Counted from the stretch's first letter, positions 1-8,485 are shown. The stretch is DNA of 22,734 nt from RGIG9115 sp045649825 (GCA_045649825.1 JAZRQO010000008.1:1-22734), one strand, 5' to 3'. Translations and numbers: made by a program. Notes: generated by a model from the letters alone, not told the origin.

Positions 1-1784
1 CTTTGCAGTTATCATTTCGGCATAAAGCCTGAAAGAATTGCTTTTCGGAAAAACTGTAGGAAGTGAGGAATACTGAATCTGTTTTGCAAATTCAAGCTCC
101 TTGTCTATTCTTGCCGCAGCCTCTTTGATATACCTTTTCAGCGTACCAACTGTCTGGTTGATGTCATCAGAAAGCGATGCAAATTCTTCATTGGAACGAA
201 CATCCACCGTAACATTCAGATTTCCGTTTGTTATCTCGGCAAGACCTTTGTTTATTTTCCTTAGGTTATCAATGATAATCCTCTTTATCAGGAAATAAAT
301 AAGAACAAACAACGCTGCAAATATGAGGATTTCCATAAATGTATTTACATACACCGAAACCTCTTTCATAAACATTGCTTCAAGCTTTGGCATAGCACCA
401 ACGATATAGTAGCCTTCTACAAAACGATATGAGCAAAGGTAATCTTTGTCATAAACCACCGACTCAAAAATTTCGCCTTCTGAGACAGTTTCAGGGTCAA
501 ATGTTATACCTATCCTCTGAAGCTCTGCTCCTTCAAAATCGCTTCTGTATGTTACAAGATTGAAGTTTTCATCGCAGATTGCGACAAATCCCGAGTTGCC
601 CACATGGCGGTTTTTTGATACCTCTTTTACATACTTGTCAATGTCTGCCCGAAACTGTGTGCTGTCATACCCAACCTGAATAAATCCACCGCCTGAAAGT
701 GCGATTGCTCCATATTTTCTGAAAGTAACATCATCATAAGAGGTAGGTCTGTAATCCTGAATATACTGAAGTTTCTTATCCTCTAAAAGTACTGTTACAA
801 ACTCATTCGACTGCTCACCGCTTGCCATATCATAGCCGATATACTCTTCCACATTGGAATCGCAAATATAGCCTTTTTCATCAATGATGTTAACTTCAAT
901 GACATTGTATTTTGAAGCAAGCACCCGAAGTGCTACACCGCCCGAGTATTCTTCTTTTATGCTTTCAGTCTTTTTCAATAGATTGTCATTTGATTCGTCT
1001 AAAATATCCTGATAAACATCTGAAAGGCTCATTTCAATGGTTTTATTGGTCTGAACCTCACTCATACCCGTCTGCAAAGCAGAAGAAAACGAGCTTGTGG
1101 CAACAAAGGCAATTACAATACAGATTAAAAGCCAGCTCTGGAATGTCTGTGAAATCTGCTTTTGTTCTTTTTTTAAACCAAACTTTTCTCTGCTTATTAA
1201 AGATACTATAAAGACTGCAATTCCAACAGCAAGTCCGTTACCGATCACCATAGGCAGTGTGCATATCTTTACAAACTCAAACGCATTTACTGCATCATCC
1301 ATATTAGTAAAGAATATCATCAGCATATGGAGAACTTCTGTAACCATGCCAATACCCATACCATACAGCCAGGTTGGTTTTTTATTGTCAAACATATACT
1401 TTCGAAGTATTGCCGCAATAAATCCGGCAAGGATTGTTGATACAGAGCAAGCAATCTGAGTATATGTTCCGGCAAGTCCGAAATACACAGCAACAAAACG
1501 ATAAATACCGCCTATAAGCCCGGAGAGTATTCCTGCAGGAGCGCCAAAGATAAGACCTGCACAAAGCGGTGCTGCATCTCTGACATTCATTATAGTTCCG
1601 TCGCCTATATCAAAACCGCCGAAGGTGGTTGTTGCAAAAATCGCCATAAGACCGAAAAGCACACCTATAATAAATTGCTTAAGCTTATAAGGCATTTTAG
1701 AAAACGCTGTTTTTTGTCAAGTATGTAGAGAATAATGGCAAGAAGTGCATTATATGATGCAGACATTATTAAATGTGGTGCCAT
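1..1784 (-). CDS. 5TM-LYT sensor / HAMP / SpoIIE-family phosphatase; C-terminus cut by window edge, apparent frameshift near codon 30
   Basis: Probable membrane sensor that controls a serine phosphatase. Read on the minus strand, an ATG at 1784 follows a good AAGGAG site and encodes a first membrane helix, then the frame breaks. A single extra base in the A-run at 1695-1698 (minus strand) would join it to a frame open from 1695 to base 1. That frame holds the remaining helices of a 5TM-5TMR_LYT domain (motifs NVRDAAPL and GLIGGIYR), an extracytoplasmic sensor segment between two membrane helices (about residues 170-410 of the downstream part), a HAMP-like region (LRKINKGLAEITNGNL), and the beginning of a PP2C/SpoIIE domain (ELEFAKQIQYSSLP). 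The phosphatase catalytic core lies outside the window. LytS-type 5TM domains usually precede histidine kinase or SpoIIE outputs. The ligand is unknown. The frameshift may be a sequencing error or true inactivation. Confidence 0.8.
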
Positions 1785-1918
1785 ATTTCCATCTCCTTAT
1801 AAAAACATTCGTTTTGTTAAGTTAAATGAAAGTTTAGATCTTGAATCCCTTGTGGTATAATAGTTTTACCCCTAAAACTTATACCTCCCGAAAATACGAG
1901 AAAGGAATACAAGATCTC

Positions 1919-2092
1919 ATGGATAATGTTATATCACATTGTTGCCCAAGATGCAACTCCAAAAAACTCCATAAATACGGTAAAGACAAATTTGGTAATC
2001 AAAAATATCAATGCCGTATTTGTAAACATCAATTTGCACCATATAAGTACTTTTTACTTTATATTACCAAACCTGATATGACAAACCTATGA
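1919..2092 (+). pseudogene. Truncated transposase N-terminus (zinc ribbon)
   Basis: A 57-codon frame starting at an ATG preceded by GAAAGGA. Residues 8-41 form a zinc ribbon (CPRCNSKKL ... QCRICKHQFAP) of the kind found at the N-terminus of several IS transposases (InsA/IS1595-like and related). The similarity to transposases stops after QFAP and a short unrelated tail (YKYFLLYITKP) leads to a stop. No DDE catalytic domain follows, so this is a remnant of an insertion sequence. A TATAAT at 1856-1861 may be its old promoter. I cannot name the IS family from this fragment alone. Confidence 0.6.
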
Positions 2093-2320
2093 CAAATCAT
2101 TTTTTACAGTTGTGTCAATTTCATCAAGATATTAAAGCCAAGTTCCGTTGAGCATTTTCATTGAGTATAGGCAATATCTGTTTTCTTTAATAAATATTGA
2201 GTGCAACCTGCCATACTTCCCGATGTTATAAACCTTATCATCGGGAACAGTAAGGTTTGGAGTGTAGTAATCTCCGTCTCTCCCATACTCAATTCCATTT
2301 TCAATAAATTTTTCTTTCAT
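2087..2320 (-). pseudogene. tnpV: TnpV-like transposon protein, broken by an in-frame stop
   Basis: The start at 2320 follows an AAAGGAGG site. The 62 residues resemble the N-terminal half of TnpV, a small protein (about 120 residues) carried by Clostridia transposons: note GDYYTPNL, IGKYGRLH and the following FIKENR. A TAA at 2132-2134 ends the frame, but the same frame continues beyond it with YLDEIDTTVKNDLS before a TAG at 2087-2089, which matches where the family continues. The stop therefore looks like a nonsense mutation in an already shortened gene. It overlaps the end of the transposase fragment on the other strand, so this is mobile-element debris. The function of TnpV is not known. 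Confidence 0.6.
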
Positions 2321-2390
2321 AGCGTGAACGCCTCCTTTAAATTTGCTATCTTTATTTTATCAGAAGACATTCGCTTTTACGAATGTAGGA

Positions 2391-2508
2391 ATAAAAAAGA
2401 TTAAAAATCTTCAACCCCCTGTCCCCCAATCTTGGGGGCAAAAAGGAAATCTTTTTTTGAATAAGCTGATTTGCGAACGTTGCGCGCAAATTCCTATATT
2501 ATAAAAAA
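2391..2508 (-). repeat. Dispersed structured element, copy 1 (about 118 bp)
   Basis: Nearly identical (about eight differences) to 8367-8485. It contains a GC hairpin (CCCCCAA/TTGGGGG with a 2-base loop), a second hairpin (ATTTGCG/CGCAAAT), and A6GATT near one end complementary to AATCT6 further in. Read on the minus strand it begins with TTTTTTATAATATAGG and ends in a short hairpin (AAGATT/AATCTT) followed by a T-run, so it could be a small transcription unit or a mobile terminator-like repeat. The minus strand assignment is an inference from those two ends. Confidence 0.75.
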
Positions 2509-2573
2509 GTCACTATTGTGACTGTCGTTCGCACAGCTCACTTCCATAGGTAGACTTTTTTGTAATTTAGGAA
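2491..2573. repeat. 21-bp imperfect inverted repeat flanking 41 bp
   Basis: 2491-2511 and 2553-2573 are complementary at 19 of 21 positions (TTCCTAtATTAtAAAAAAGTC against its reverse complement). The left arm is the end of the dispersed element copy 1, and the right arm is not present at copy 2. The enclosed stretch contains a small hairpin, GTCAC/GTGAC. It may mark the end of a deleted mobile element. Confidence 0.6.
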
Positions 2574-2603
2574 ATTACAACTTAAAAGTAGTAATTTCCT
2601 AAA
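2566..2603. repeat. 13-bp perfect hairpin
   Basis: TTTAGGAAATTAC at 2566-2578 pairs perfectly with GTAATTTCCTAAA at 2591-2603 around a 12-base loop. It shares its left arm with the preceding 21-bp inverted repeat, so the two structures are alternative folds. It lies just beyond the nifJ terminator on the minus strand. Confidence 0.55.
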
Positions 2604-2642
2604 AGATAAAAAAGAGGAAAACCCTTTTACAGAGTTTTCCTC
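2601..2642 (-). terminator. Rho-independent terminator of nifJ
   Basis: On the minus strand GAGGAAAAC (2642-2634) pairs with GTTTTCCTC (2622-2614) and is followed by TTTTTTATCTTTT. It lies about 90 bases after the nifJ stop codon and before the mobile-element debris. Confidence 0.85.
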
Positions 2643-2728
2643 ATCTTTTTACCTCGCAATGCCCGTATTTCTATTTAGTGTCCTTAAGAACACTCGGACA
2701 TCGGGAACCGCGCTTTTTGTGGTTTATA

Positions 2729-5700
2729 TTATTCCTGTTCTGCAAGTTTTGCGAGCTTTTCGTACTTAGCTTCTGCATTTGCAACTGCCTTTTCGAAGAG
2801 TTCTTTTGCTCTTTCGGGGTTAGAACGTGCAAGTGAATTGTAACGAACTTCGCCCATAAGGAATTCTTCGAAGCTTGCTGTTGGCTTCTTAGAATCGAGC
2901 TGGAACGGATTCTTACCTTCAAGCTCAAGTCTGGGATCGAAGCGGAAGAGGTGCCAGTAACCGGCTTGAACTGCCTTCTTCTCTTCTGTCTGAGCTATGC
3001 TCATACCGCCCTTGATACCGTGGTTGATACAGGGAGCGTATGCAATGATAAGTGAAGGTCCGTTGTAGCTTTCTGCTTCGTGGAACGCCTTGAGGCACTG
3101 GTTGTAGTCAGCACCCTGAGCAACCTGTGCTACGTATACATAGCCGTAGCTCATTGCGATTGCAGCGAGGTCCTTTTTCTTAACTTCTTTACCTGCAGCT
3201 GCAAACTGAGCGATTGCACCTGTAGGAGTTGATTTTGAAGACTGACCGCCTGTATTTGAGTAAACTTCTGTATCGAATACGAGAACGTTTACATCTTCGC
3301 CTGATGCGAGAACGTGGTCAACACCGCCGAAGCCGATGTCGTATGCCCAACCGTCACCACCGAATACCCATACTGACTTCTTAGCAAGGAATTCTTTGTC
3401 GGCAAGAACGTCTTTTGCTTCCTGTGAGTTAACAGCAGCAACAGCCTTTAAAAGTTCGTCTGCTGCTACCTTATTGCAGCTACCGCAATCTTTTGTTTCC
3501 ATAAACTTATCGAATGCAGGCTTAACTGCGGGATTAGCTTCAGCTACTGCTGCAGCCTTTGCAATTGCTGATTCACGGAGTGCATCCTGAGCAAGGAACA
3601 TACCGTAACCAAATTCAGCATTGTCTTCAAAGAGTGAGTTTGCCCAAGCAGGACCGCGACCGTTCTTATCAGCACAGTACGGTGTTGAAGGAGCTGAACC
3701 ACCCCAGATTGAAGAACAACCTGTAGCATTTGCGATATACATTCTGTCGCCGAAGAGCTGAGTTACGAGCTTAGCGTAAGGTGTTTCACCACAGCCTGCA
3801 CAAGCACCTGAGAACTCAAGGTAAGGCTTTCTGAACTGTGAACCCTTAACTGTTGTAGCCTTGAACTTTTCAAGAACTTCAGGCTTTTCGTCGAGAGTCA
3901 TAGCGTAGTTATAATTATTCTGTTCGTCAAGGTTTGCATCGAGGCTTTCCATAACGAGAGCCTTTTCGCCCTTGAATCCGGGACATACGTTAGCACATGA
4001 GCCACAGCCTGTACAGTCAAGAACTGATACTGCCATAGCGAAGTAGAGGCCGTCCATCTGCTTCATACCAACATACTTCATACCTTCGGGAGCATTATTT
4101 GCTTCAGCCTCTGTAAGAACTACAGGACGGATACAAGCATGAGGACATACATATGAACAGATACCGCACTGGATACAGTTTTCGGGCTTCCAAACAGGAA
4201 CGTCGATTGCGATACCTCTCTTTTCGAATGCTGATGAACCGAGGGGAACCTGACCTGTAACATATTTTTCAAATGTTGAAACAGGAAGCTGCATACCCTT
4301 GAATGAGTTAACGGGAACGAGTACGTTGTTTACGTAATCGATAAGATCGCCGTTACCGTCAAATGCAACTGTGAGGTCTTCGTCAACAGCATTCTTCCAG
4401 CTTTCGGGAACTTCTACCTTAACAACCTGCTGCGCACCTGCATCGATAGCGTCATGGTTCATCTTAACGATAGCGTCACCCTTCTTTGAGTAAGAAGCTG
4501 TTGCTGCGTCCTTCATATACTTGATTGCATCATCAGCAGGGATGATGTCAGCAAGCTTGAAGAATGCAGACTGGAGAACAGTGTTGATTCTGTTGCCAAG
4601 ACCGATTTCCTTACCAATCTTAACACCGTCGATTGTATAGAACTGAATGTTGTTTTCAGCAATATATCTCTTTACCTGACCGGGGATATGAGCTTCAAGC
4701 TCTTCTGCATTCCATCCGCAGTTAAGGAGGAATACACCGCCGGGCTTAATGTCACTTACCATATCGTACTGTCTGATATATGAAGCTTTGTGACAAGCAA
4801 CAAAGTCAGCCTTGTTGATAAGGTATGTTGAAGTAATCTTTGAATCACCGAAACGGAGATGTGAAACTGTAAGACCGCCTGACTTCTTTGAGTCATAATC
4901 GAAGTAAGCCTGAACATACATATCTGTATGGTCACCGATAATCTTTACAGAGTTCTTGTTAGCACCAACTGTACCGTCAGCACCAAGACCCCAGAACTTA
5001 CAGCTGGTTGTACCTGCAGGAGTTGTGTCGGGGTTTTCAACGATATCAAGCGAAAGGTTTGTTACATCGTCCTTGATACCGATTGTAAACTGCTTCTTTG
5101 AATCATTCTTATAAACAGCAACGATCTGAGCAGGAGTTGTATCCTTTGAACCAAGACCGTAACGTCCGCCGAAGATTTCAATGTTGGCAAATTCTGTACC
5201 TGCGAGAGCTGCAACAACATCAAGGTAAAGAGGCTCGCCAACTGAACCTGATTCCTTTGTTCTGTCGAGAACGCTGATTCTCTTAACAGTTTTGGGAATA
5301 GCATTAACAAAAGCTTCTGTTGAGAAAGGTCTGTAAAGACGAACCTTTATAAGACCAACCTTAGCACCGTTTGCATTGAGGTAGTCAACAGTTTCCTGAA
5401 TTGTGTCACAAGCTGAACCCATAGCAACGATTACGTGTTCTGCATCAGCAGCACCGTAGTAGTTGAAAAGCTTATAGTCTGTACCGATTTCTGCGTTAAC
5501 CTTGTCCATATATTCCTGACAAAGAGCAGGGATTGCAGCATAGTACTTGTTAACAGCTTCTTTAGCCTGGAAGAAAATATCAGGGTTCTGAGCTGTACCA
5601 CGCTGTGCGGGGTGTTCGGGGTTGAGTGAACCGCGTCTGAACTCGTCGATTGCATCCCAGTCTACGAGCTTGGCGAGCTGGTCGTAATCCCAGCACTCAA

Positions 5701-6247
5701 CCTTCTGGTATTCGTGAGAAGTTCTGAATCCGTCAAAGAAATGAAGGAAGGGAACTTTACCCTTAATTGTTGTAAGATGAGCAACTGCACCGAGGTCCAT
5801 TGCTTCCTGAGGGTTTGAAGAAGCGAGCATAGCGAAGCCTGTCTGACGGCAAGCCATAACGTCCTGATGATCGCCGAAAATTGAAAGTGCATGAGATGCA
5901 AGAGCACGTGCTGATACGTTGAATACGCAGGGGAGAAGCTCGCCGGCAATCTTATACATATTAGGAATCATAAGGAGCAAGCCCTGTGATGCTGTATAAG
6001 TTGTTGTAAGAGCACCTGCTGTAAGTGAACCGTGAACGGTACCCGCAGCACCTGCTTCAGACTGCATTTCTGCAACCTTAACAGTTCTTCCGAAAATATT
6101 TTTTGTTCCGGCAGCTGACCACTTATCGGTAATTTCTGCCATGTTTGATGATGGTGTGATGGGATAGATAGCGGCAACATCTGTAAACGCATATGAAGCA
6201 TAAGCGGCAGCGGTGTTACCATCCATTGTCTTTTTCTTTCTAGCCAT
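2729..6247 (-). CDS. nifJ: Pyruvate:ferredoxin (flavodoxin) oxidoreductase, single-chain
   Basis: A 1172-residue homodimer-type PFOR that oxidises pyruvate with CoA to acetyl-CoA, CO2 and reduced ferredoxin in the cytoplasm of fermenting anaerobes. The start is set at MARKKKTMDGN, seven bases after TAGGAGG; the frame is open 22 codons further upstream but without a site. N-terminal domain: YPITPSS and the pyruvate-site region. Two ferredoxin-type 4Fe-4S motifs follow, CIQCGICSYVCP (about 690) and CTGCGSCANVCP (about 743). The TPP-binding C-terminal domain has a third cluster's cysteines (GACAGCGETPY, about 811) and the GDGWAYDIG ... YSNTGGQSSKSTP region (about 965-1000). Length and motif order match the family fully. 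It stands alone between its own terminator and a long AT-rich upstream region, as expected for a highly expressed single gene. Confidence 0.97.
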   Translation of the reverse strand: MARKKKTMDGNTAAAYASYAFTDVAAIYPITPSSNMAEITDKWSAAGTKNIFGRTVKVAEMQSEAGAAGTVHGSLTAGALTTTYTASQGLLLMIPNMYKIAGELLPCVFNVSARALASHALSIFGDHQDVMACRQTGFAMLASSNPQEAMDLGAVAHLTTIKGKVPFLHFFDGFRTSHEYQKVECWDYDQLAKLVDWDAIDEFRRGSLNPEHPAQRGTAQNPDIFFQAKEAVNKYYAAIPALCQEYMDKVNAEIGTDYKLFNYYGAADAEHVIVAMGSACDTIQETVDYLNANGAKVGLIKVRLYRPFSTEAFVNAIPKTVKRISVLDRTKESGSVGEPLYLDVVAALAGTEFANIEIFGGRYGLGSKDTTPAQIVAVYKNDSKKQFTIGIKDDVTNLSLDIVENPDTTPAGTTSCKFWGLGADGTVGANKNSVKIIGDHTDMYVQAYFDYDSKKSGGLTVSHLRFGDSKITSTYLINKADFVACHKASYIRQYDMVSDIKPGGVFLLNCGWNAEELEAHIPGQVKRYIAENNIQFYTIDGVKIGKEIGLGNRINTVLQSAFFKLADIIPADDAIKYMKDAATASYSKKGDAIVKMNHDAIDAGAQQVVKVEVPESWKNAVDEDLTVAFDGNGDLIDYVNNVLVPVNSFKGMQLPVSTFEKYVTGQVPLGSSAFEKRGIAIDVPVWKPENCIQCGICSYVCPHACIRPVVLTEAEANNAPEGMKYVGMKQMDGLYFAMAVSVLDCTGCGSCANVCPGFKGEKALVMESLDANLDEQNNYNYAMTLDEKPEVLEKFKATTVKGSQFRKPYLEFSGACAGCGETPYAKLVTQLFGDRMYIANATGCSSIWGGSAPSTPYCADKNGRGPAWANSLFEDNAEFGYGMFLAQDALRESAIAKAAAVAEANPAVKPAFDKFMETKDCGSCNKVAADELLKAVAAVNSQEAKDVLADKEFLAKKSVWVFGGDGWAYDIGFGGVDHVLASGEDVNVLVFDTEVYSNTGGQSSKSTPTGAIAQFAAAGKEVKKKDLAAIAMSYGYVYVAQVAQGADYNQCLKAFHEAESYNGPSLIIAYAPCINHGIKGGMSIAQTEEKKAVQAGYWHLFRFDPRLELEGKNPFQLDSKKPTASFEEFLMGEVRYNSLARSNPERAKELFEKAVANAEAKYEKLAKLAEQE

Positions 6248-6318
6248 CGGTTTTCGCCTCCTATAAAAATTATTCGCCTTATCGGCATGCAAAACAAGCC
6301 GACAACGGCTCATATACT

Positions 6319-6347
6319 ATTATAATAACACTATGTTAAAAAAAAAT
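6319..6347 (-). promoter_or_regulatory. Possible nifJ promoter
   Basis: A perfect TATAAT on the minus strand (6324-6319) lies 72 bases upstream of the nifJ start. The -35 position is only a T-rich run (nine Ts) with no good TTGACA at 17 bases, so the assignment rests on the -10 box and position. Confidence 0.4.
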
Positions 6348-6641
6348 CAAGCAATTTAAAGAATTTTAGCACCTTTTTTATTTTTTAGTCCTTTTATTAC
6401 ATAAATATAACATTAGTATTGTATAAATTGCATATCCCATAAAACACAGACTTACATACGATTTGTTAAAAAGCAGAAATTTCCTTATTTTATGTGGTTT
6501 TTATCGAATTATATCCTTGTTTTACTTCAAAAAAATGGGACATGCACCAATAAAAACAGAACATTTTAACTTAAAAGCAAAGATAAAACTAAAAAAACCA
6601 AAACAAAAACCACAAAAATGCATAAAAAATCAAAAAAACTA
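6348..6641. other. AT-rich divergent intergenic region, no gene seen
   Basis: Between divergent nifJ and the aldolase gene. Very A/T-rich with A-tracts on the plus strand (6580-6640). A 60-codon open frame here (6463-6645) has no ribosome-binding site and a low-complexity lysine/asparagine composition, so I do not treat it as a gene. No convincing RNA structure was seen. Confidence 0.5.
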
Positions 6642-6669
6642 TTGACTTATTCTCCGTTTGGTATATAAT
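6642..6669 (+). promoter_or_regulatory. Promoter of the class II aldolase gene
   Basis: TTGACT (6642-6647), 16-base spacer, TATAAT (6664-6669). The expected transcript start near 6676 leaves a leader of about 57 bases before the AAGGAGG site at 6717-6723. Confidence 0.8.
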
Positions 6670-6732
6670 ATATTTGTATTGTTTTGTTTGATTATATTAG
6701 TATTGTTGTTACAAACAAGGAGGTAAATCTTA

Positions 6733-7671
6733 ATGTTAGTTAATATGAACGAAGTTCTCAGACCTGCTAAACAAGGCAAATATGCCGTTGGTCTGTTTAA
6801 TGCCGTTAACCTTGAGCTTGCCCGCGGTATTATTGCAGCGGCAGAATCTACAAGATCACCGGTTATTATGGGTACAGCGGAAGTTCTTCTTCCCTACGGC
6901 CCTCTCGACGAGGTTTCTTACTACCTCATCCCCATGGCAAAGAAAGCGTCAGTTCCCGTTGTTGTTCATCTGGACCACGGTCTTACATATGACACATGTA
7001 TAAAAGCTCTTAAGCTTGGATTCAGTTCAATCATGTATGACTGCTCAACAGATACATACGAAGAAAATGTACGTAAGGTTAAGGAAATGGCAGACATTGC
7101 TCATTCCTACGGTGCAACAATCGAAGGTGAACTTGGTCACGTTGGTGATAACGAAGGCTCAGCAGAAGGAAGCGACCATCTTGCAGACCCCTCAGCATTC
7201 TTTACAGATCCCAAGCTTGCAAAGGATTTCGTAGACAAAACAGGTGTTGATGCTCTTGCAATCGCCGTTGGTAATGCTCACGGTGCATACAAGCTTCCCC
7301 CAAAACTCGACTTTGAAAGAATCCGTACAATCGCAAAAACTGTTGATGTACCTTTGGTGCTTCACGGCGGTTCAGGTCTTTCAGACAACGACTTCAAGCA
7401 GGCTATTCACGACGGTATCAGCAAAGTTAACATCTTTACAGATATTAACGTGGCAGCAGTTGAAGCTGAGTTCAAGAAGTTCTCAACAATGGATAAAGGT
7501 ATTATCGACCTTATTCCTGCAGCAGTTGAAGCCGTTAAGCAGGCAACTGCAGCTAAGATGGAGCTGTTCGGAAGTGTCGGCACAGTAGGTGGCGGCGTAA
7601 GTACAGAATCAGATATCGAAAGAATTACAAAGCTCGTTGCAGCAGAAGTTGCAAAGTATCTTAACAAATAA
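6733..7671 (+). CDS. Class II ketose-bisphosphate aldolase (fructose/tagatose-bisphosphate type)
   Basis: A 312-residue zinc-dependent aldolase that reversibly splits a ketose-1,6-bisphosphate into dihydroxyacetone phosphate and an aldehyde (glyceraldehyde-3-phosphate in glycolysis). It is placed by the HLDHG motif (catalytic Asp81, zinc ligand His82), GNAHGAYK (about 178, zinc and phosphate site), LHGGSGL (about 211, zinc ligand and phosphate loop) and KVNIFTDIN (about 231). The start follows AGGAGG by nine bases. The LHGGSGLSDNDFKQAI and KVNIFTD wording is typical of the GatY/KbaY/IolJ side of the family as well as many clostridial Fba proteins, so the substrate cannot be fixed here. It has its own promoter and terminator and no sugar-specific neighbours, which favours a housekeeping glycolytic role. 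Confidence 0.92.
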   Translation: MLVNMNEVLRPAKQGKYAVGLFNAVNLELARGIIAAAESTRSPVIMGTAEVLLPYGPLDEVSYYLIPMAKKASVPVVVHLDHGLTYDTCIKALKLGFSSIMYDCSTDTYEENVRKVKEMADIAHSYGATIEGELGHVGDNEGSAEGSDHLADPSAFFTDPKLAKDFVDKTGVDALAIAVGNAHGAYKLPPKLDFERIRTIAKTVDVPLVLHGGSGLSDNDFKQAIHDGISKVNIFTDINVAAVEAEFKKFSTMDKGIIDLIPAAVEAVKQATAAKMELFGSVGTVGGGVSTESDIERITKLVAAEVAKYLNK

Positions 7672-7673
7672 TT

Positions 7674-7709
7674 AAAAATGGCTGTTGTGGTAAGCAACAG
7701 CCATTTTTC
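7674..7709. terminator. Bidirectional terminator between aldolase and mntP
   Basis: AAAAATGGCTGTTG pairs perfectly with CAACAGCCATTTTT around a 7-base loop. The A-run and T-run make it usable for both converging genes: it starts three bases after the aldolase stop and lies 22 bases beyond the mntP stop. Confidence 0.9.
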
Positions 7710-7731
7710 TCTTATAATACGCATTTTCGCA

Positions 7732-8310
7732 TTAAAGAATACCTGAAATAAATATTTCAAGACCTATAAATATAAGAATGCTTCCTCCAAGGATTCCGGC
7801 CTTGCCCGCAAGGCAAGTACCTGCAGTTTTCCCGATTAATACTCCTGCCATACAGATAATAAAGGTTACTGCGGCAATAATTATTGCAGCGCCCAGAGCT
7901 GACAACACGTCATAGTGAGCAATAGCAAAGCCTACTGAAAGTGCATCAATAGATGTGGCAATCCCTTGAACAATTAACGTCCCGAAGCCTACCCCCTGTT
8001 GTGAACAGGGGCAAGCGTCCTTATTCTTTATACCCTCAATAAGCATTTTCCCTCCGATATACGAAAGAAGTGCAAGAGCAATCCAGGGAATAAATTTTTC
8101 GAATGCTTTAAAATGCTGTGCCACGGTATGAACGCATACCCAGCCAAGCATCGGCATAAGTGCCTGGAAAAACGCAAACATTCCTGCAATGCCAAAAAGC
8201 TTTCTTTTTTTCATACACGGCTCACCAAGACCATTTGCAAGGGACACGGAAAATGCATCCATTGCAAGACCTACACCAAGCAAGATATTAGTTATAAAAA
8301 AACCTGTCAT
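7732..8310 (-). CDS. mntP: Manganese efflux pump MntP
   Basis: A 192-residue inner-membrane protein with six predicted hydrophobic segments arranged as two three-helix repeats. Each repeat has the acidic motif characteristic of MntP (formerly DUF204/YebN): GLAMDAFSVSLANG in helix 1 and ATSIDALSVGFA in the second half. The family exports Mn2+ to prevent toxicity. The central loop carries an unusual DACPCSQQG stretch with a CPC pair. Length matches the family. It is a single gene between a shared terminator and its own promoter. The leader is only about 22 bases, so there is no room for the Mn2+ riboswitch (yybP-ykoY) that often precedes this gene. Confidence 0.92.
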   Translation of the reverse strand: MTGFFITNILLGVGLAMDAFSVSLANGLGEPCMKKRKLFGIAGMFAFFQALMPMLGWVCVHTVAQHFKAFEKFIPWIALALLSYIGGKMLIEGIKNKDACPCSQQGVGFGTLIVQGIATSIDALSVGFAIAHYDVLSALGAAIIIAAVTFIICMAGVLIGKTAGTCLAGKAGILGGSILIFIGLEIFISGIL

Positions 8311-8338
8311 AATAAATACTCCAAATCAAGCTTCAATC

Positions 8339-8367
8339 ATTCTACCATAAAAAATATAAACTGTCAA
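8339..8367 (-). promoter_or_regulatory. Promoter of mntP
   Basis: On the minus strand TTGACA (8367-8362), 17-base spacer, TAGAAT (8344-8339). Its upstream edge touches the end of dispersed element copy 2, which supplies the bases directly upstream of the -35 box. Confidence 0.85.
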
Positions 8368-8485
8368 TAAAAAAGATTTTAAAATCTTCAACACCCTGTC
8401 CCCCAAACTTGGGGGCATAAAGGAAATCTTTTTTTGAATAAGCTAATTTGCGTACGTTGCGCGCAAATTCCTATATTATAAAAAA
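8367..8485 (-). repeat. Dispersed structured element, copy 2 (about 119 bp)
   Basis: Second copy of the element at 2391-2508. The hairpins are kept while loops change: CCCCCAA-AC-TTGGGGG here against a TC loop in copy 1, and a 16-base AAGATTTT/AAAATCTT palindrome here against AAGATT-TTT-AATCTT in copy 1. Minus-strand order: TATAAT box, ATTTGCG/CGCAAAT hairpin, GC hairpin, AT palindrome plus T-run. It lies between the PAP2 terminator and the mntP promoter. Confidence 0.75.

Noticed and set aside
912..1459. Plus-strand frames of 99 and 120 codons
   Set aside because: They lie antisense to the sensor/SpoIIE gene, whose minus-strand translation gives clear membrane helices and HAMP/SpoIIE motifs.
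6463..6645. 60-codon plus-strand frame upstream of the aldolase
   Set aside because: Low-complexity Lys/Asn composition from A-tracts, no ribosome-binding site, and it runs to within the aldolase -35 box.
7407..7760. 117-codon minus-strand frame overlapping the aldolase gene end
   Set aside because: It is antisense to the conserved aldolase C-terminus and crosses the bidirectional terminator.
8311..8338. Manganese riboswitch (yybP-ykoY) upstream of mntP
   Set aside because: The promoter leaves a leader of only about 22 bases, too short for the riboswitch.
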